64,000 bases of DNA from Mycobacterium intracellulare ATCC 13950 (GTDB lineage Bacteria > Actinomycetota > Actinomycetes > Mycobacteriales > Mycobacteriaceae), in NCBI RefSeq assembly GCF_000277125.1, contig NC_016946.1:2418001-2482000 (forward strand), given 5' to 3'. The notes beneath the pieces are model-generated. The model was not told the origin of the DNA and searched no databases. It worked only from the letters and a program-made list of their open reading frames with translations. This document shows positions 36,290 to 48,600 of this stretch, one piece after another. Position 1 is the first letter of the stretch, and every line of letters begins with the position of its first letter. Both the position numbers and the translations under genes were made by a program.

Positions 36290-38959
36290 TTGACACAGAG
36301 GGCAAATGGGTCGACGTGGCCCATCGTCGGACGCGATGCGGAGTTGCGCCGGTCGCTGGCCGCGCTGAACAACGGGGACTTCCACGGTGTGGCGCTGATC
36401 GGCGACAGTGGCGTGGGCAAGTCGACCTTGGCGCGCATGCTCGCGAAGACGGTGGAGTCGGCCGGGCGCACGGTGCGATTTGCACTGGGCACCCAAACGG
36501 GCTGGGCCGTGCCGCTGGGCGCCTTTTCGCGCGCGGTGAGCCTCGGGGTGGGGCATGAACCGGCAATCATGCTGGCCGCCGCCCATAACACCCTGAGCCA
36601 GGACAAGAACCTGGTGGTGGTGGTCGACGACGCGCAGCTGCTCGATCCGCTGTCGGCCACCTTGGTCAATCAGCTTGCGGCCGGCGGCGGCGCGCGGTTG
36701 ATCGTGACGATCCGGTCCGGTGAGCCGGTGCTGGACGCGTTGACGGTGTTGCTGAAAGAGCGCCTGTTGTTGACCGTTCACATCGACCCGTTTACGCGCG
36801 AGCAGACCGAGCTATTGGCCGGCACGGTTCTGGGTGGTCCGGTCGACCCGCGACTGGTCGACGAGTTGTTCGAGCGCAGCGCCGGCAACCCGTTGCTACT
36901 GCGGGGCTTTCTGACGGCCGGCCGCGAAAGCGGGACCTTGGTTCACGCCGAGCATGGCTGGCAACTACAAGGCCCGCTGCGGGCGGATCGCGAACTGCGC
37001 GACGCTTTGGAGTTCCGGTTGCAGTCGCTGACTCCAGAGGAGTTGGAGGTGGTCGAGGTCTTGGCCACCGCCGAGGTGTTGGAGTGGGAGATCCTGCGCG
37101 ACATCTGCGATGCCGACGCGATGGCAAACCTCGAGCGTCGTGGTCTGATCCAGTTGGTCGCCGACGGAACCCACACCCTGGCGCAACTCAATCACCCCAT
37201 GCTCGGTGAAGCGGCCACCCGCCACGCGGGGATAGTGCGCTCGCGGCAGCTCAACGGCATCCTGGCGAAAACCCTTCGGAGGCACCTGAGGGCGGGCGGG
37301 CGGCGCTCGCACTTCGCCGATCCGCGAGGCCGAATCCGGTTGGCTCAGTTCATGTTGCGCAGCGACCTGGAGCCCGACCTAGAGGTGGTCATCGATGCGG
37401 CGGCCAGCGCACTGGCGATGTCGAACGTGGCGCTTGGTGAGGAACTGGCCAAGTTCGCGGTCGAACGCGGTGGTGGCCTGCCGGCCGCTCTGGTGCTTGC
37501 CGAGGCGGTGAGTTGGCAGGGGCGCGGCGAGGAGGCCGAATCCATTCTGCTGGACGTCGACCTCAGTGACGCCGACGACTGGCTGATCGCGCGGTGGGGC
37601 TGCCTGCGCGCCGCCAACTTGGCGTGGGGATGCGGTGACGCCGAAACCGCGACGCGCGTAGTGGCCGAGGCGAGGCAGCGCCTCGTGGCCGAGGGCGCCC
37701 TCCAGCTGCTCGCCGCGCTGGAGATATCAATCGGGTTCTTCTGCGGCGACATTGAGACGACGATCGAGCTCGGGCCGCGTCTGTGCGAGGCCGACGTAGT
37801 GCCGATGGCGACCGTGTGGGCGGCCGTCGCGACATGCGGCGCCTTGATGGCGGCCGGGCGCTTTTCCGAAGTCAGCCGCATCGCCGCTGCCGGTGTGCGC
37901 GCGACGGCACTCTGCAGGGCGGGCGCGCAGCGATTCGCCATCGGAATGGCCGAGGTCATGGTCGCGACCGCGGCCGGCGACTACCCGGCGGCCGACCGAA
38001 TCCATAGGCGCTACGCCGCGCTGGCCACCGGTCTCCCCGCGGCGAAGGCCATGGTTGACGCCATGCTCGGGCTCGTGCAGGTGAGCCGCGGCGAGCTGTC
38101 GTCGGCGTGCGCCACACTTGACCGATCCATTTCGCAGCTGTCCCAAGGCTTTCCGTCGCCGTGGCTGCTGGTGGTGGCTGCCCTGCTGGCCCAGGCCGAG
38201 GGGGCGCGGGGCGACGGCGCGGCGGCCGGCGCGGCGTTGCGGCGTGCGGAGGAAACGTATGGACCCCACGTCGGGGTGTTTTTGCCCGAACTCGAGCTGG
38301 CCCGGGCCTGGGAGCGGGCAGCTGCCGGTGACACGTCGGCCGCCCAATCGCATGCGATGCAGGCGGCGCAGATCGCGCGAGCGGCCGCGATGCACGTGGC
38401 GGAGATGCGGGCGCGCCATGCCGCCGTTCGCTTCGGGGACCGGTCACAGGCCACCCGGGTGGATGAGCTCGCCCGAATGCTGGGCTCTTCATCGGCGCAA
38501 GCGGTCGCTGACCAAGCCCGCGGTCTGGCGCAGCACGACGGTGATCTGCTCGATGTCGCCGCGCACAAATTCGCCGATCTCGGTGCGTTGGCTTTTGCCG
38601 CCGACGCGTCGGCCCAGGCGGCCGGCGAGCATGCCCGGCGCGGCGAGCGGCGCAAGGAGGTCGAGTCGTCGAGCTGGGCCCATGCTTTGGCGGGCCAGTG
38701 CGGCGTGCGTACACCGGCGCTCGAGGCCGCGGCGCGCCCCCTTCCGTTCAGTGGGCGTGAACGTCAGATCGTGCTGCTGGTCGCGGCCGGATTGTCCAAT
38801 CGTCAGATCGCCGACCGGCTGGTTATTTCGGTGCGCACCGTCGAGGGACACCTGTACCGGCTTTTCACCAAACTCGGCGTCAACAATCGCGACCAGCTCG
38901 TTCAGCTACTGAACCTGGATTGGTCCGCGACGCACGACGACGATTCGAGCACGTCATGA
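36290..38959 (+). CDS. LAL-family LuxR regulator, copy 2
   Basis: This 889-residue paralogue of the preceding gene has the same architecture: Walker A GDSGVGKST, Walker B LVVVVDD, a TPR-like middle and a C-terminal LuxR HTH with LSNRQIADRL and VRTVEGHLYRLFTKLG. The TTG at 36290 is chosen because GGGGAG lies about 9 nt upstream and the resulting N-terminus aligns with copy 1 (STWPIVGRD against SAWPVVGRD). Differences concentrate in the helical sensor region and the last 20 residues, so the two copies may answer different signals or form a heteromer. Confidence 0.92.
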   Translation: MTQRANGSTWPIVGRDAELRRSLAALNNGDFHGVALIGDSGVGKSTLARMLAKTVESAGRTVRFALGTQTGWAVPLGAFSRAVSLGVGHEPAIMLAAAHNTLSQDKNLVVVVDDAQLLDPLSATLVNQLAAGGGARLIVTIRSGEPVLDALTVLLKERLLLTVHIDPFTREQTELLAGTVLGGPVDPRLVDELFERSAGNPLLLRGFLTAGRESGTLVHAEHGWQLQGPLRADRELRDALEFRLQSLTPEELEVVEVLATAEVLEWEILRDICDADAMANLERRGLIQLVADGTHTLAQLNHPMLGEAATRHAGIVRSRQLNGILAKTLRRHLRAGGRRSHFADPRGRIRLAQFMLRSDLEPDLEVVIDAAASALAMSNVALGEELAKFAVERGGGLPAALVLAEAVSWQGRGEEAESILLDVDLSDADDWLIARWGCLRAANLAWGCGDAETATRVVAEARQRLVAEGALQLLAALEISIGFFCGDIETTIELGPRLCEADVVPMATVWAAVATCGALMAAGRFSEVSRIAAAGVRATALCRAGAQRFAIGMAEVMVATAAGDYPAADRIHRRYAALATGLPAAKAMVDAMLGLVQVSRGELSSACATLDRSISQLSQGFPSPWLLVVAALLAQAEGARGDGAAAGAALRRAEETYGPHVGVFLPELELARAWERAAAGDTSAAQSHAMQAAQIARAAAMHVAEMRARHAAVRFGDRSQATRVDELARMLGSSSAQAVADQARGLAQHDGDLLDVAAHKFADLGALAFAADASAQAAGEHARRGERRKEVESSSWAHALAGQCGVRTPALEAAARPLPFSGRERQIVLLVAAGLSNRQIADRLVISVRTVEGHLYRLFTKLGVNNRDQLVQLLNLDWSATHDDDSSTS

Positions 38960-39436
38960 CGACGGTTCCGCGCCGGCGGATGGCCATCGAACAGGCCGCG
39001 CTGGCCGCTCAAGCCGACCTTTCCCGGCCCGGCTACCGCATTTGCGGGTCCATCGCCGCGGGGGAGCCGTAGCCCGTCGTCTGCGGCACGTCTCTCCTGC
39101 GGCCGTCAACACAGGCCGGCGCCCGCGTCTCCGCCGAACAACAAAGGCAGCAATATCGCGAAACACGCTGCAGCAGAATCAAATCCGCGCTACCACGCGA
39201 ATTCTCGGCGAACTCTGCCTGCCGCTACCAAGGGTCACTCTCGTAAATCGCGCTCACCACTCTATGTGCGCGTCCGGACTACGCTACCCGGCTTGATAAG
39301 GCCGACAACAGGATTGAAACCCATACGCTCCCGGTCATGTCGAGACCGATGCTGGGTCAAGCCCCCTGGCGCCCGGTCCAAAACAGCACGTGCAGTGAAG
39401 TGCGCGACCCATGCGACAACGACGTTTGGAGGCCCG
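38960..39436. other. mbtH-NRPS promoter region
   Basis: About 475 bp without a gene. It contains the 5' block (39255-39320) that recurs before the PKS gene, and the ribosome-binding site TGGAGG of mbtH at 39427-39432. A moderately AT-rich stretch lies around 39135-39200. Confidence 0.6.
39255..39320 (+). promoter_or_regulatory. Duplicated promoter block, copy at mbtH
   Basis: The segment beginning CACCACTCTATGTGCG and containing GACTACGCTACC and CTTGATAAG, then GACAAC and GGATTG, is repeated with few changes at 59165-59230 ahead of the PKS gene. The following ~110 bp diverge, and similarity resumes at TTTGGAGG and the start codon. The selective conservation suggests a transcription-factor site shared by the NRPS and PKS operons. 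Confidence 0.7.
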
Positions 39437-39670
39437 GTGAGTACCAATCCGTTCGACGACGACACTTGCAGCTTTTTCGTCTTGATCAACGACGAAGAGC
39501 AGCACAGCCTATGGCCGGCGTTCGCCGATATTCCGGCCGGCTGGCAGACGGTTTATGGCGAAGCGGATCGCGCCGCGTGCCTGGAGTACATCGAACAGAA
39601 CTGGCCCGATATCCGGCCGAAGACGCTGCGGAACAGGCTGGCGGCAGCGCGCCAGGCTTCTGACAGGTAG
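39437..39670 (+). CDS. MbtH-family NRPS accessory protein
   Basis: This 77-residue MbtH-like protein has the conserved [32 protein letters not shown] and invariant Trp residues. MbtH proteins bind NRPS adenylation domains and are needed for their folding or activity. GTG 39437 has TGGAGG 5 nt upstream. The NRPS gene starts 17 bp after its stop with AAAGGG upstream, so they form one operon. It should serve the A domains of the adjacent giant NRPS. Confidence 0.95.
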   Translation: MSTNPFDDDTCSFFVLINDEEQHSLWPAFADIPAGWQTVYGEADRAACLEYIEQNWPDIRPKTLRNRLAAARQASDR

Positions 39671-39687
39671 ACGGCAAAGGGAATCCG

Positions 39688-42600
39688 ATGACGATCGATG
39701 ACCGGGCGCTGTCGGTTGGGCGCGAACGACTGACGGAATCTGACGGTGGGCCATTCCCTCTGACGCGCGGGCAACTGGATATATGGCTTGCGCAGGAAAC
39801 GGATCGCGGAGGCGCGAGGTGGCAACTGGGCTATCTTCTGCGAATCGAGGGCACGCTCGACCCTTGGTTGCTGGAGCACACGATCCGTCAAGTGGTGCGC
39901 GAGGCCGAACCATTTAGAGCCGCCTTTTTCCAGGTGGATGGCCAGGTGTTCCAAGCGGCGGTTGATTACCCGGATGTCGAGCTTGCTCGCTATGAGCGGA
40001 TGGGCTCGCAGGATCCTGTCCAGGAAGCCTATCGGCTGGCATCCTCGATTCAGCGCACGGTGATGCCGCTCAGCGGGCCGCTGTTCAAATTCGCGTTGTT
40101 GCAGACGCGGGCAGATGAATTTTATTTGTTCGTCTGCTGCCACCATATAGTGGCGGACGGAATCAGCCTCGCTCTTATTTGTCATCGGATCGGCGATGTC
40201 TACAATGCCATGGCGTCGGGCGCGCCGATTCCCCCCGCTTTTTTCGGATCGCTGAGTGATCTGATTGCTTGCGAGGCGGAATACGAAGCGTCCACCGATT
40301 ATCTCGACGATCAGGCCTATTGGACCAAGAACCTGCCGGCCGAAAGCGAACCGCCTTATGGGTTGGCGCCCGCCGCGGACGGCCGTGAACCCTACGAATC
40401 TTCTGCACCGGTGGAATTGGACCCTGTTGCTGTCTCTGGGATCCGAGAGTTGTCGCAGGCGTTGGGGGTGCGTCGCTCGTCGGTGATTGCCGCGGCATGC
40501 GCGCTCCTGGTGGGAGGGTGCGACGTCGAGGGCTCGGAGGTGGTTTTCGATTTTCCGGTAAGCAGGCGGGTCCGTCCGGAGACACAGACGGTGCCCGGAA
40601 TGGTTACCGGGTTCGTCCCATTAGTCTTGAAGGCTTCGCCGGAATCCACGATTGCCAGTTTTTGTGAGCATGTCGACAGGCGACTGCGAGAAGCGTTGGA
40701 CCATCAGCGGTTCCCGGTGCATCTCATCGAGTACAGGCGACCCCGCGGCTCCGCGCAGAGGTCGAATCGCGTAATCCTCAATTTCATCCCGACTACAAAT
40801 CTGGCGAATATCGCCGGTGCCAAGATTTCTGGCACCCTGACCCATACGAATCTCGTCGATCAATGTGGGCTGGACTTCTTCAGCGACCACGATCGGCTCT
40901 TCCTCGGCCTGCAACCCGGCGCGAAGACGAGTGGGTTCGGCGGTGCTGGGCAGTGGCTTTCTCGTTGTGACATCCGCGATTTGATCGGTCGGTTGGAGCG
41001 GGTGTTGGTGGGGATGGCCGCCGATGCGGGTCGGCGGTTGTCGTCGGTGGATGTGCTGGGTGAGGGTGAGCGCGCGCGCCTGGAAGAGCTTGGTAATAAA
41101 GCTGTTTTAACGAGCCCGCACGGTGTTGCGGTGTCGGTGCCGGCATTGTTCGCCACCCAGGTGGCCCGGATTCCGGATGCCGTGGCGGTGGTGTGCGAGG
41201 ACCAGTCGCTGACGTATCGCGAGCTGGATGAGTCCTCGAATCGGTTGGCGCACCTGCTTGTTGGGCGGGGGGCGGGGCCGGGGCGGACTGTGGCGGTGGT
41301 GTTGTCGCGGTCGGCCGAGGCGGTGGTAGCGATCCTGGCGGTGCTCAAGTCGGGGGCGGCGTATTTGCCGATCGACCCGGGTCTGCCCGCGGAGCGGATC
41401 GGTTTCGTGCTCGCCGATGCCGCGCCGATCGCGGCGATCACCACCGCGGCGCTGACCGAGCGGCTCGACGGCCATGACGTGGCGGTCATCGACGTCAACG
41501 ATCCCGCCATCGACGCGCAACCGTGTACGGGGTTGCGGGGCCCGGAGCCTGAGGATATCGCGTATGTGATTTACACCTCGGGCACCACCGGGGTGCCCAA
41601 AGGTGTTGGGATCAGCCATCGCAACGTGACTCAGTTGTTGGGGTCGTTGCGGGCCGGGCTGCCGGCCGCGGGGGTGTGGGCGCTGTGTCATTCGTTGGCG
41701 TTCGATGTGTCGGTGTGGGAGATCTTCGGGGCCCTGCTGCGCGGTGGCCGGCTGGTGGTGGTGCCCGAGGCGGTGAGCGCCTCACCGCAGGATCTGCATC
41801 GGGTGCTGGTCGCCGAAGGCGTCAGCGTGTTGACCCAGACGCCGTCGGCGGTGGCGGCGCTGCCGGTCGAGGGGCTGGAGTCGGTGGCCTTGGCGGTGGT
41901 CGGTGAGGCGTGTCCGGCCGAGGTGGTGGATCGGTGGGCGCCGGGGCGGGTGATGGTCAACGCCTATGGTCCGACCGAGACCACGATGTGCGTGGCGATC
42001 AGCGCGCCCTTAAAGGCCGGCTCGGGTGTGGTGCCCATCGGTGCGCCGGTGGCGGGGGCGGCGTTGTTCGTGCTCGATGGGTGGTTGCGCCCGGTGCCGG
42101 CCGGTGTGGTCGGCGAGCTGTATGTGGCCGGTCGCGGCGTGGGATGCGGCTATGTGGGCCGACCAGGGTTGACCGGGTCGCGGTTTGTGGCCTGCCCATT
42201 CGGGGCGCCGGGCCAACGGATGTATCGCACCGGGGATCTGGTGCGTTGGCGCGCCGATGGGCAGCTGGATTATCTGGGGCGCGCCGATGAGCAGGTCAAG
42301 ATCCGCGGCTATCGCATCGAGCTCGGCGAAATTCAGACCGCCCTGACCGCGCTGAGTGGGGTGGATCAGGCGGTGGTCATCGCCCGCGAGGACCGCCCCG
42401 GCGACAAACGCCTGGTCGCCTACGTCACCGAATCCGGCACCGGCACCGTCGATCCCGGCGAGCTGCGTACCGCGCTGGGCGAGCGGCTACCGGAATACAT
42501 GGTGCCGGCCGCGGTGGTCGTGCTCGACGCGCTGCCGTTGACGGTCAACGGCAAACTCGATACCCGCGCCCTGCCGGCACCCGAATACCAGAGCGCCGGT

Positions 42601-45600
42601 TATCGCGCGCCGGCCAACCCGGTCGAAGAGATCCTGGCCGGCGCGTTCGCCGAGGTCCTCGGGATTGAGCGCGTCGGGGTCGACCAGTCGTTCTTCGATC
42701 TGGGTGGCGACTCGCTGCTGGCGACGCGCCTGGTCGCCGTAATCAACACCAGCCTCGATGCCGAGCTTTCGGTACCCGCCCTGTTTGACGCGCCCACGGT
42801 TGGCCAGTTGGCGCTCCGCGTCGCCGGGGATGGCGGTCGACGCGAGCCCGTGGTGGCGGTTGAGCGGCCCGCGGTGGTGCCGTTGTCGTTTGCCCAGCAA
42901 CGCTTGTGGTTCATCGACCAACTGCAAGGGCCTTCACCGATCTACAACATACCGGCGGCGTTGCGGCTCAGCGGACCGCTGGATGCCGAGGCGTTAGGGG
43001 CGGCGCTGTCCGACGTCGTGGCCCGCCATGAGAGCCTCCGCACGCTCTTTGCGGCGCCCAACGGAACACCGCAGCAGATGGTTATCCCAAGGGAAGAAGT
43101 CGATTTCGGCTGGCAGATCATTGATGCCACCGGCTGGTCGGAAAGCCGGCTGAGTGAGGCCGTCAAAGCCACAGCGTGCCACACGTTCGATTTGGCCACC
43201 GAGATTCCTTTGCGGGCACGGCTTTTCCGCGTTGCCGACGACGAACACGTGCTGGTGGCCGTGGTGCACCACATCGCCGCCGACGGCTGGTCGATCACCG
43301 CTCTGGTGCGTGATCTGGGACTGGCTTATGCCAGCCGGTATGCGGGGCAGGCACCCGGTTGGGCGCCATTGCCCGTGCAGTACGCCGATTACACGCTGTG
43401 GCAGCGCACCCAGCTCGGCGACGTCACCGACAGCGACAGCCCGATCGCCGCGCAGCTGGCGTACTGGGAGCAGGAGCTGGCCGGGCTGCCCGAGCGCCTG
43501 GCATTGCCCACCGACCGGCCCTATCCGCCCGTGGCCGATTACCGCGGCGCCAGCGTGGTCGTGGACTGGCCGGTTGAGCTGCAGCTGCGGATTGCTCAAG
43601 TGGCCCGTGAGCACAACGCGACCAGGTTCATGGTGATCCAGGCCGCCCTGGCCGCACTGCTGTCCAAGCTGACCGCCAGCAGCGATGTGGCGGTCGGGTT
43701 CGCGATCGCCGGGCGGCGCGACCCGGCGCTCGACGAGCTGGTGGGGTTTTTCATCAACACCCTCGTGCTGCGGGTCGATGCGGCCGGGGATCCCACCGTG
43801 GCCGAGTTGCTCGCTCAGGTGCGGGCGCGCAGCGTGGCCGCCTACGAGCACCAGGACGTGCCCTTCGAGGTGCTCGTGGAGCGCCTCAACCCGACCCGAA
43901 GCCTGGCGCACCACCCGCTGATACAGGTGGTGTTGGCCTGGCAGAACTTCCCCGGCCACACCAGCGATCCCGCCGCCGGGCTGGACTTGGGTGAGCTACA
44001 GGTCACGCGTTTGCCGGTGGACACTCAGTCGGCGCGCATGGATCTGACATTCACGCTGGCCGAACGGTTCACCGAGGCTGGTGAGCCCGCCGGGATCGCC
44101 GGGGATGTGGAGTTCCGCACCGACGTGTTCGACGCGGCCAGCATCGAGGTATTGATCGAGCGGTTGGAGCGGGTGCTGGCGGCGATGACCGCCGATCCCA
44201 GCCGGCGATTGTCGTCGGTGGATGTCCTGGATGCCGCTGAGCGCGCACACCTGGACAAGATCGGTAACCGGGCGGTGTTGGCCCGGCCGGTGCCAACCGC
44301 GGCGTCGATTCCGGCGGTGTTCGCCGCTCAGGTGGCGCGCACGCCGGAGGCGGCGGCGATCACTTTTGAAGGCCGGTCGACGACCTACCGGGAGCTCGAC
44401 GAGGCGTCGAACCGGTTGGCGCACCTGTTGGCCGCCCTGGGCGCCGGCCCGGGACAGTGTGTGGCGCTGCTCTTGCCACGGTCGGCCGGGGCGGTCGTGG
44501 CGGTAATGGCGGTGCTCAAGACCGGGGCGGCGTATCTGGCGATCGATCCGGCGCACCCGACGGCGCGAATGGAGTTCATGGTTGCCGATGCCGGACCGAT
44601 CGCGGCGATCACCACCACAGGGCTGGTTGACCGGTTCGACGGCCGTGACCTGCCGGTCATCGATGTCGACGATCCGCGCATCCTGGGCTGCCCGTGCACG
44701 GGCCTGCCGACGCCGGCTGCCGAGGAGATCGCCTACCTGATCTACACGTCGGGCACCACCGGGGTTCCCAAAGGCGTTGCCATTCCCCACCACAACGTGA
44801 CCCGCCTGCTGACGGCACTGAGCGCCGACCTGGAGCTGTCGCCGGAGCAGGTGTGGACGCAGTGCCATTCGCTGGCCTTCGACTACTCGGTGTGGGAGAT
44901 CTTCGGTGCGCTGTTGCACGGCGGGCGGCTGGTGGTGGTACCGGAGTCCGTGACGCGCTCACCCGAAGACCTGCACGCGTTGCTCATCGCCGAACAGGTC
45001 AGCGTATTGAGCCAGACGCCGTCGGCGTTTTATGCGCTGCAAACCGCCGATGCGCGGGCACCCGAGCGGGGATCTCAGCTGAAGCTCGAGACGGTGGTGT
45101 TCGGCGGCGAGGCGCTAGAACCCCAGCGCCTGGGAACCTGGTTGGACCGCCACCGCCGGTCACCGCGGCTTATCAACATGTACGGCATCACCGAGACGAC
45201 CGTGCATGCCTCGTTCCGCGAGATCAGCGTCGCCGACGTCGACCGCAGTGTCAGCCCCATCGGGGTGCCGTTGGTGCACCTTGGCTTTTTTGTGCTGGAC
45301 GCGTCGTTGCGTCCGGTGCCGGTCGGGGTGGTCGGGGAGTTGTATGTGGCCGGCGGCGGGCTGGCGTACGGATACCTGGGCCGGGCCGCTTTGACCGGTT
45401 CGCGGTTTGTGGCGTGCCCGTTCGGCGCGCCGGGACAACGGATGTATCGCACCGGGGATCTGGTGAGTTGGGGGCCTGACGGGCAGCTGGATTATCTGGG
45501 TCGGGCCGATGAGCAGGTCAAGATCCGCGGGTATCGCATTGAACTCGGTGAGATCCGCGCGGCGCTGGCCGCCCTGGATGGGGTGGAGCAGGCGGCGGTG

Positions 45601-48600
45601 ATCGCCCGCGAGGACCGCCCCGGTGACAAGCGCCTCGTCGGCTATGTCACCGGCACCGCTGACCCGGCCGATGTTCGGGCCCGGCTGGGTCAGCGGCTGC
45701 CGGCCTACATGGTCCCGGCGGCGGTGGTGGTGATCGACGCGCTGCCGTTGACGGTCAACGGCAAACTGGACACCCGGGCCCTTCCGGCGCCCGAGTACTG
45801 CGAGGGCGATCGCTACCGGGCCCCGGCCACGCCCACCGAGGAGATCGTGGCCGGCATCTACGCCCAGGTGCTCGGGCTCGAGCGCGTCGGGGTCGACGAC
45901 TCCTTCTTCGACCTGGGCGGGGATTCGCTATCGGCGATGCGAGTCATCGCCGCCATCAACAAATCCCTGGACGCCGGCCTCGCGGTGCGCACCGTGTTCG
46001 AGTCACCCACCGTTGCCCAGTTGGCGCCCCGTATCGGCGGGGACGGCGGTACGCGTCAGCCGTTGGTGGCCGGCACGCGGCCGCCGATGGTGCCGTTGTC
46101 GTATGCGCAGAGCCGGTTGTGGTTCCTCGACCGGTTCGAGGGCGGGGTGGCGACCTACAACATGCCGACCGCGTTTCGGATCAGCGGGGCGCTGGACGTC
46201 GAGGCGTTGACGGCGGCCGTCGATGACGTCATCGCCCGCCACGAGGCGCTGCGCACCATATTTCCCGACATGGACGGTGTGCCGTTCCAGCAGGTGCTGC
46301 CGGCCGAGGCCGGGATGTGGCGTCGCGGCGACGCGGCAGTGGTGTCGTTGACCGAACAGGATCTGCTCGGCGAGTTGGTGGAACTGGCGGGATATCGGTT
46401 CGATCTGGCAACCGAGATCCCGATTCGCGCGCAGATCTATGAGGTGGGCCCCGAGCAGCATGTCGTGGGAATTGTGGTGCACCACATCGCATTTGACGGG
46501 TGGTCACTGGCTCCGATGGCCCGGGATATCGGCGAGGCCTATCTGGCGCGGCGGGGGGGCCGGGCCCCGCAATGGGCGCCGTTGCCGGTGCAGTACGCCG
46601 ATTACACGCTCTGGCAACGGGATTGGTTGGGCGTCGAGTCCGATCCCGACAGTGTGATCGCCGGGCAGCTGGCCTATTGGCGACAGGAGTTGGCCGATTT
46701 GCCCGAGGTGGTGTCGCTGCCGGCGGATCGGGCGCGCCCGCCGGTGCCCAGCTACCGCGGCGATGCGGTGGACATGCACCTCGACCCGCGGCTGTGGGCG
46801 GGGATCAAGGCGTTGGCGGCGGCGCATAACGCGACCGCCTCGATGGTGTTGCAGGCGGCCATGGTGGTGGTCCTGCACCGGGCCGGGGTCGGCGAGGACG
46901 TGACCATGGGCACCCCGATCGCCGGGCGGATGGATGCGGCGCTGGATGAGCTGGTCGGGTTCTTCGTCAACACCTGGGTGCTGCGGGTGGGTGTGAGGCC
47001 TGCGCACCGGTTCAGCGATGTGCTCGAGCAGGTGCGCCAGAAGGCGCTGGACGCCTACACCAATCAGGATGTGCCGTTCGAGCGACTGGTCGAGCAGCTC
47101 AACCCGGTGCGCTCCACGGCGCACCATCCGCTGTTTCAGGTGGCCCTGGCCTTCCAGAACAATGTGCGCCCCGAGGTGGCGCTCGACGGGCTCAGCGTCG
47201 AGCCGCTGGCGGTGGACAGCCGCACCGCCAAATTCGATCTGGATGTCGACCTGCGGGAGGTGCCCTCCGACGACCCGGCCGCACCGATGGCCGCCGGGGT
47301 CGTGACCTATGCCACGGACCTGTATGAACGGGCCACCATCGAGCGCTTCGTCACCTGGTTCACGCGGGTGATCGAAGCGGTCGTCGCGGATGCGTCGGTG
47401 GTGGTGGGCGACCTGGCGCTGCTGGATCGCGACGAGCGTGATCTGGTGCTGTCGCGGTGGTCTGGCGCCGGAGTTGGGGCGCCGGCGGGGGTGGCGCCGG
47501 AGTTGTTGGACGCCGCGGTGGCCGCCGACCCGGACGCGGTGGCGATCGTCGATCGGGCCCGGAGCTTGTCCTACCGCGAGCTCGACACGTGGTCGACGCG
47601 GCTGGCGCGGGTGCTGATCGAGGCGGGGGTGGGCCCCGAACGCGCGGTGGGCGTGGCGATGGGCCGGTCCACGGAACTCGTGGTGGCGTGGTGGGCGGTG
47701 CAGAAAGCCGGCGGCGTGTATGTGCCGGTGGATCCCGCTCACCCGGTCGAGCGGATCGCGACGGTGCTGGACGCCGTCGGCGCGGTGTGCGTGTTGACCC
47801 GCGACGCAGACACGGTGGCCGGCGCCGGGTCGCGCCCGGTGCTGCGCATCGACGGCCTGGACCTGTCCGGGCGGTGCGCCGAACCGATCACGGACGCCGA
47901 CCGACTGGCGGAGTTGGGACCGGACAACACCGCGTATGTGATCTTCACGTCGGGGTCCACCGGCACCCCGAAGGGCGTGGCGGTCACCCACGGCGGTCTG
48001 CCCGGGGTCGCCGCGGCGCACCGCGAGGCGTTTGGGCTCGGCGCGGACACCCGAATGCTGGCGGTGCTCTCCCCGACATTCGACGCCGCGCTCGGTGAGT
48101 TGTTGGTCGCGGTGGGATCGCGCGGCGCGTTGGTGGTCGCGCCGCCGGAGGTGTATGCCGGCGAGGCGCTGACCGCATTGCTGCAGGAGCAACGGGTCAA
48201 CGCGGCCGTGATGACCCCGACGTTGCTGTCGTCGCTGGATCGAAGCCGGCTGGATGTGTTGTCCACCTTGATCGTCGGCGGTGAGGCCTGCCCCGACGAG
48301 TTGGTGGCCGCGTGGGCGCCGGGGCGGCGCATGTTCAACGGCTACGGCCCGACCGAGGCCACAATCTGGGCCACCACGGTGCCGCTCGTGGCGGGGCAGC
48401 CGGTCCGCATCGGCAGCCCGCTCCCGGGGATGCGCTCGCTGGTGCTCGACGCGCGGCTGAACCCCGCCCCCATCGGGGTGATCGGCGAGTTGTATCTGGG
48501 CGGACCGGCGCTGGCGCGCGGCTACCTGGGCCGCGCGGATCTGACCGCGGAACGGTTCGTGGCCGATCCCTACGGGCCCGCGGGCGCGCGGCTGTATCGC

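Noticed and set aside
42780..43900. C2-C5 as epimerisation or dual C/E domains giving D-residues
   Set aside because: None shows the E-domain HHxxxDGxSWR pattern with downstream E motifs, or the extended N-terminal His motif of dual domains that I could recognise. D-residues remain unproven.
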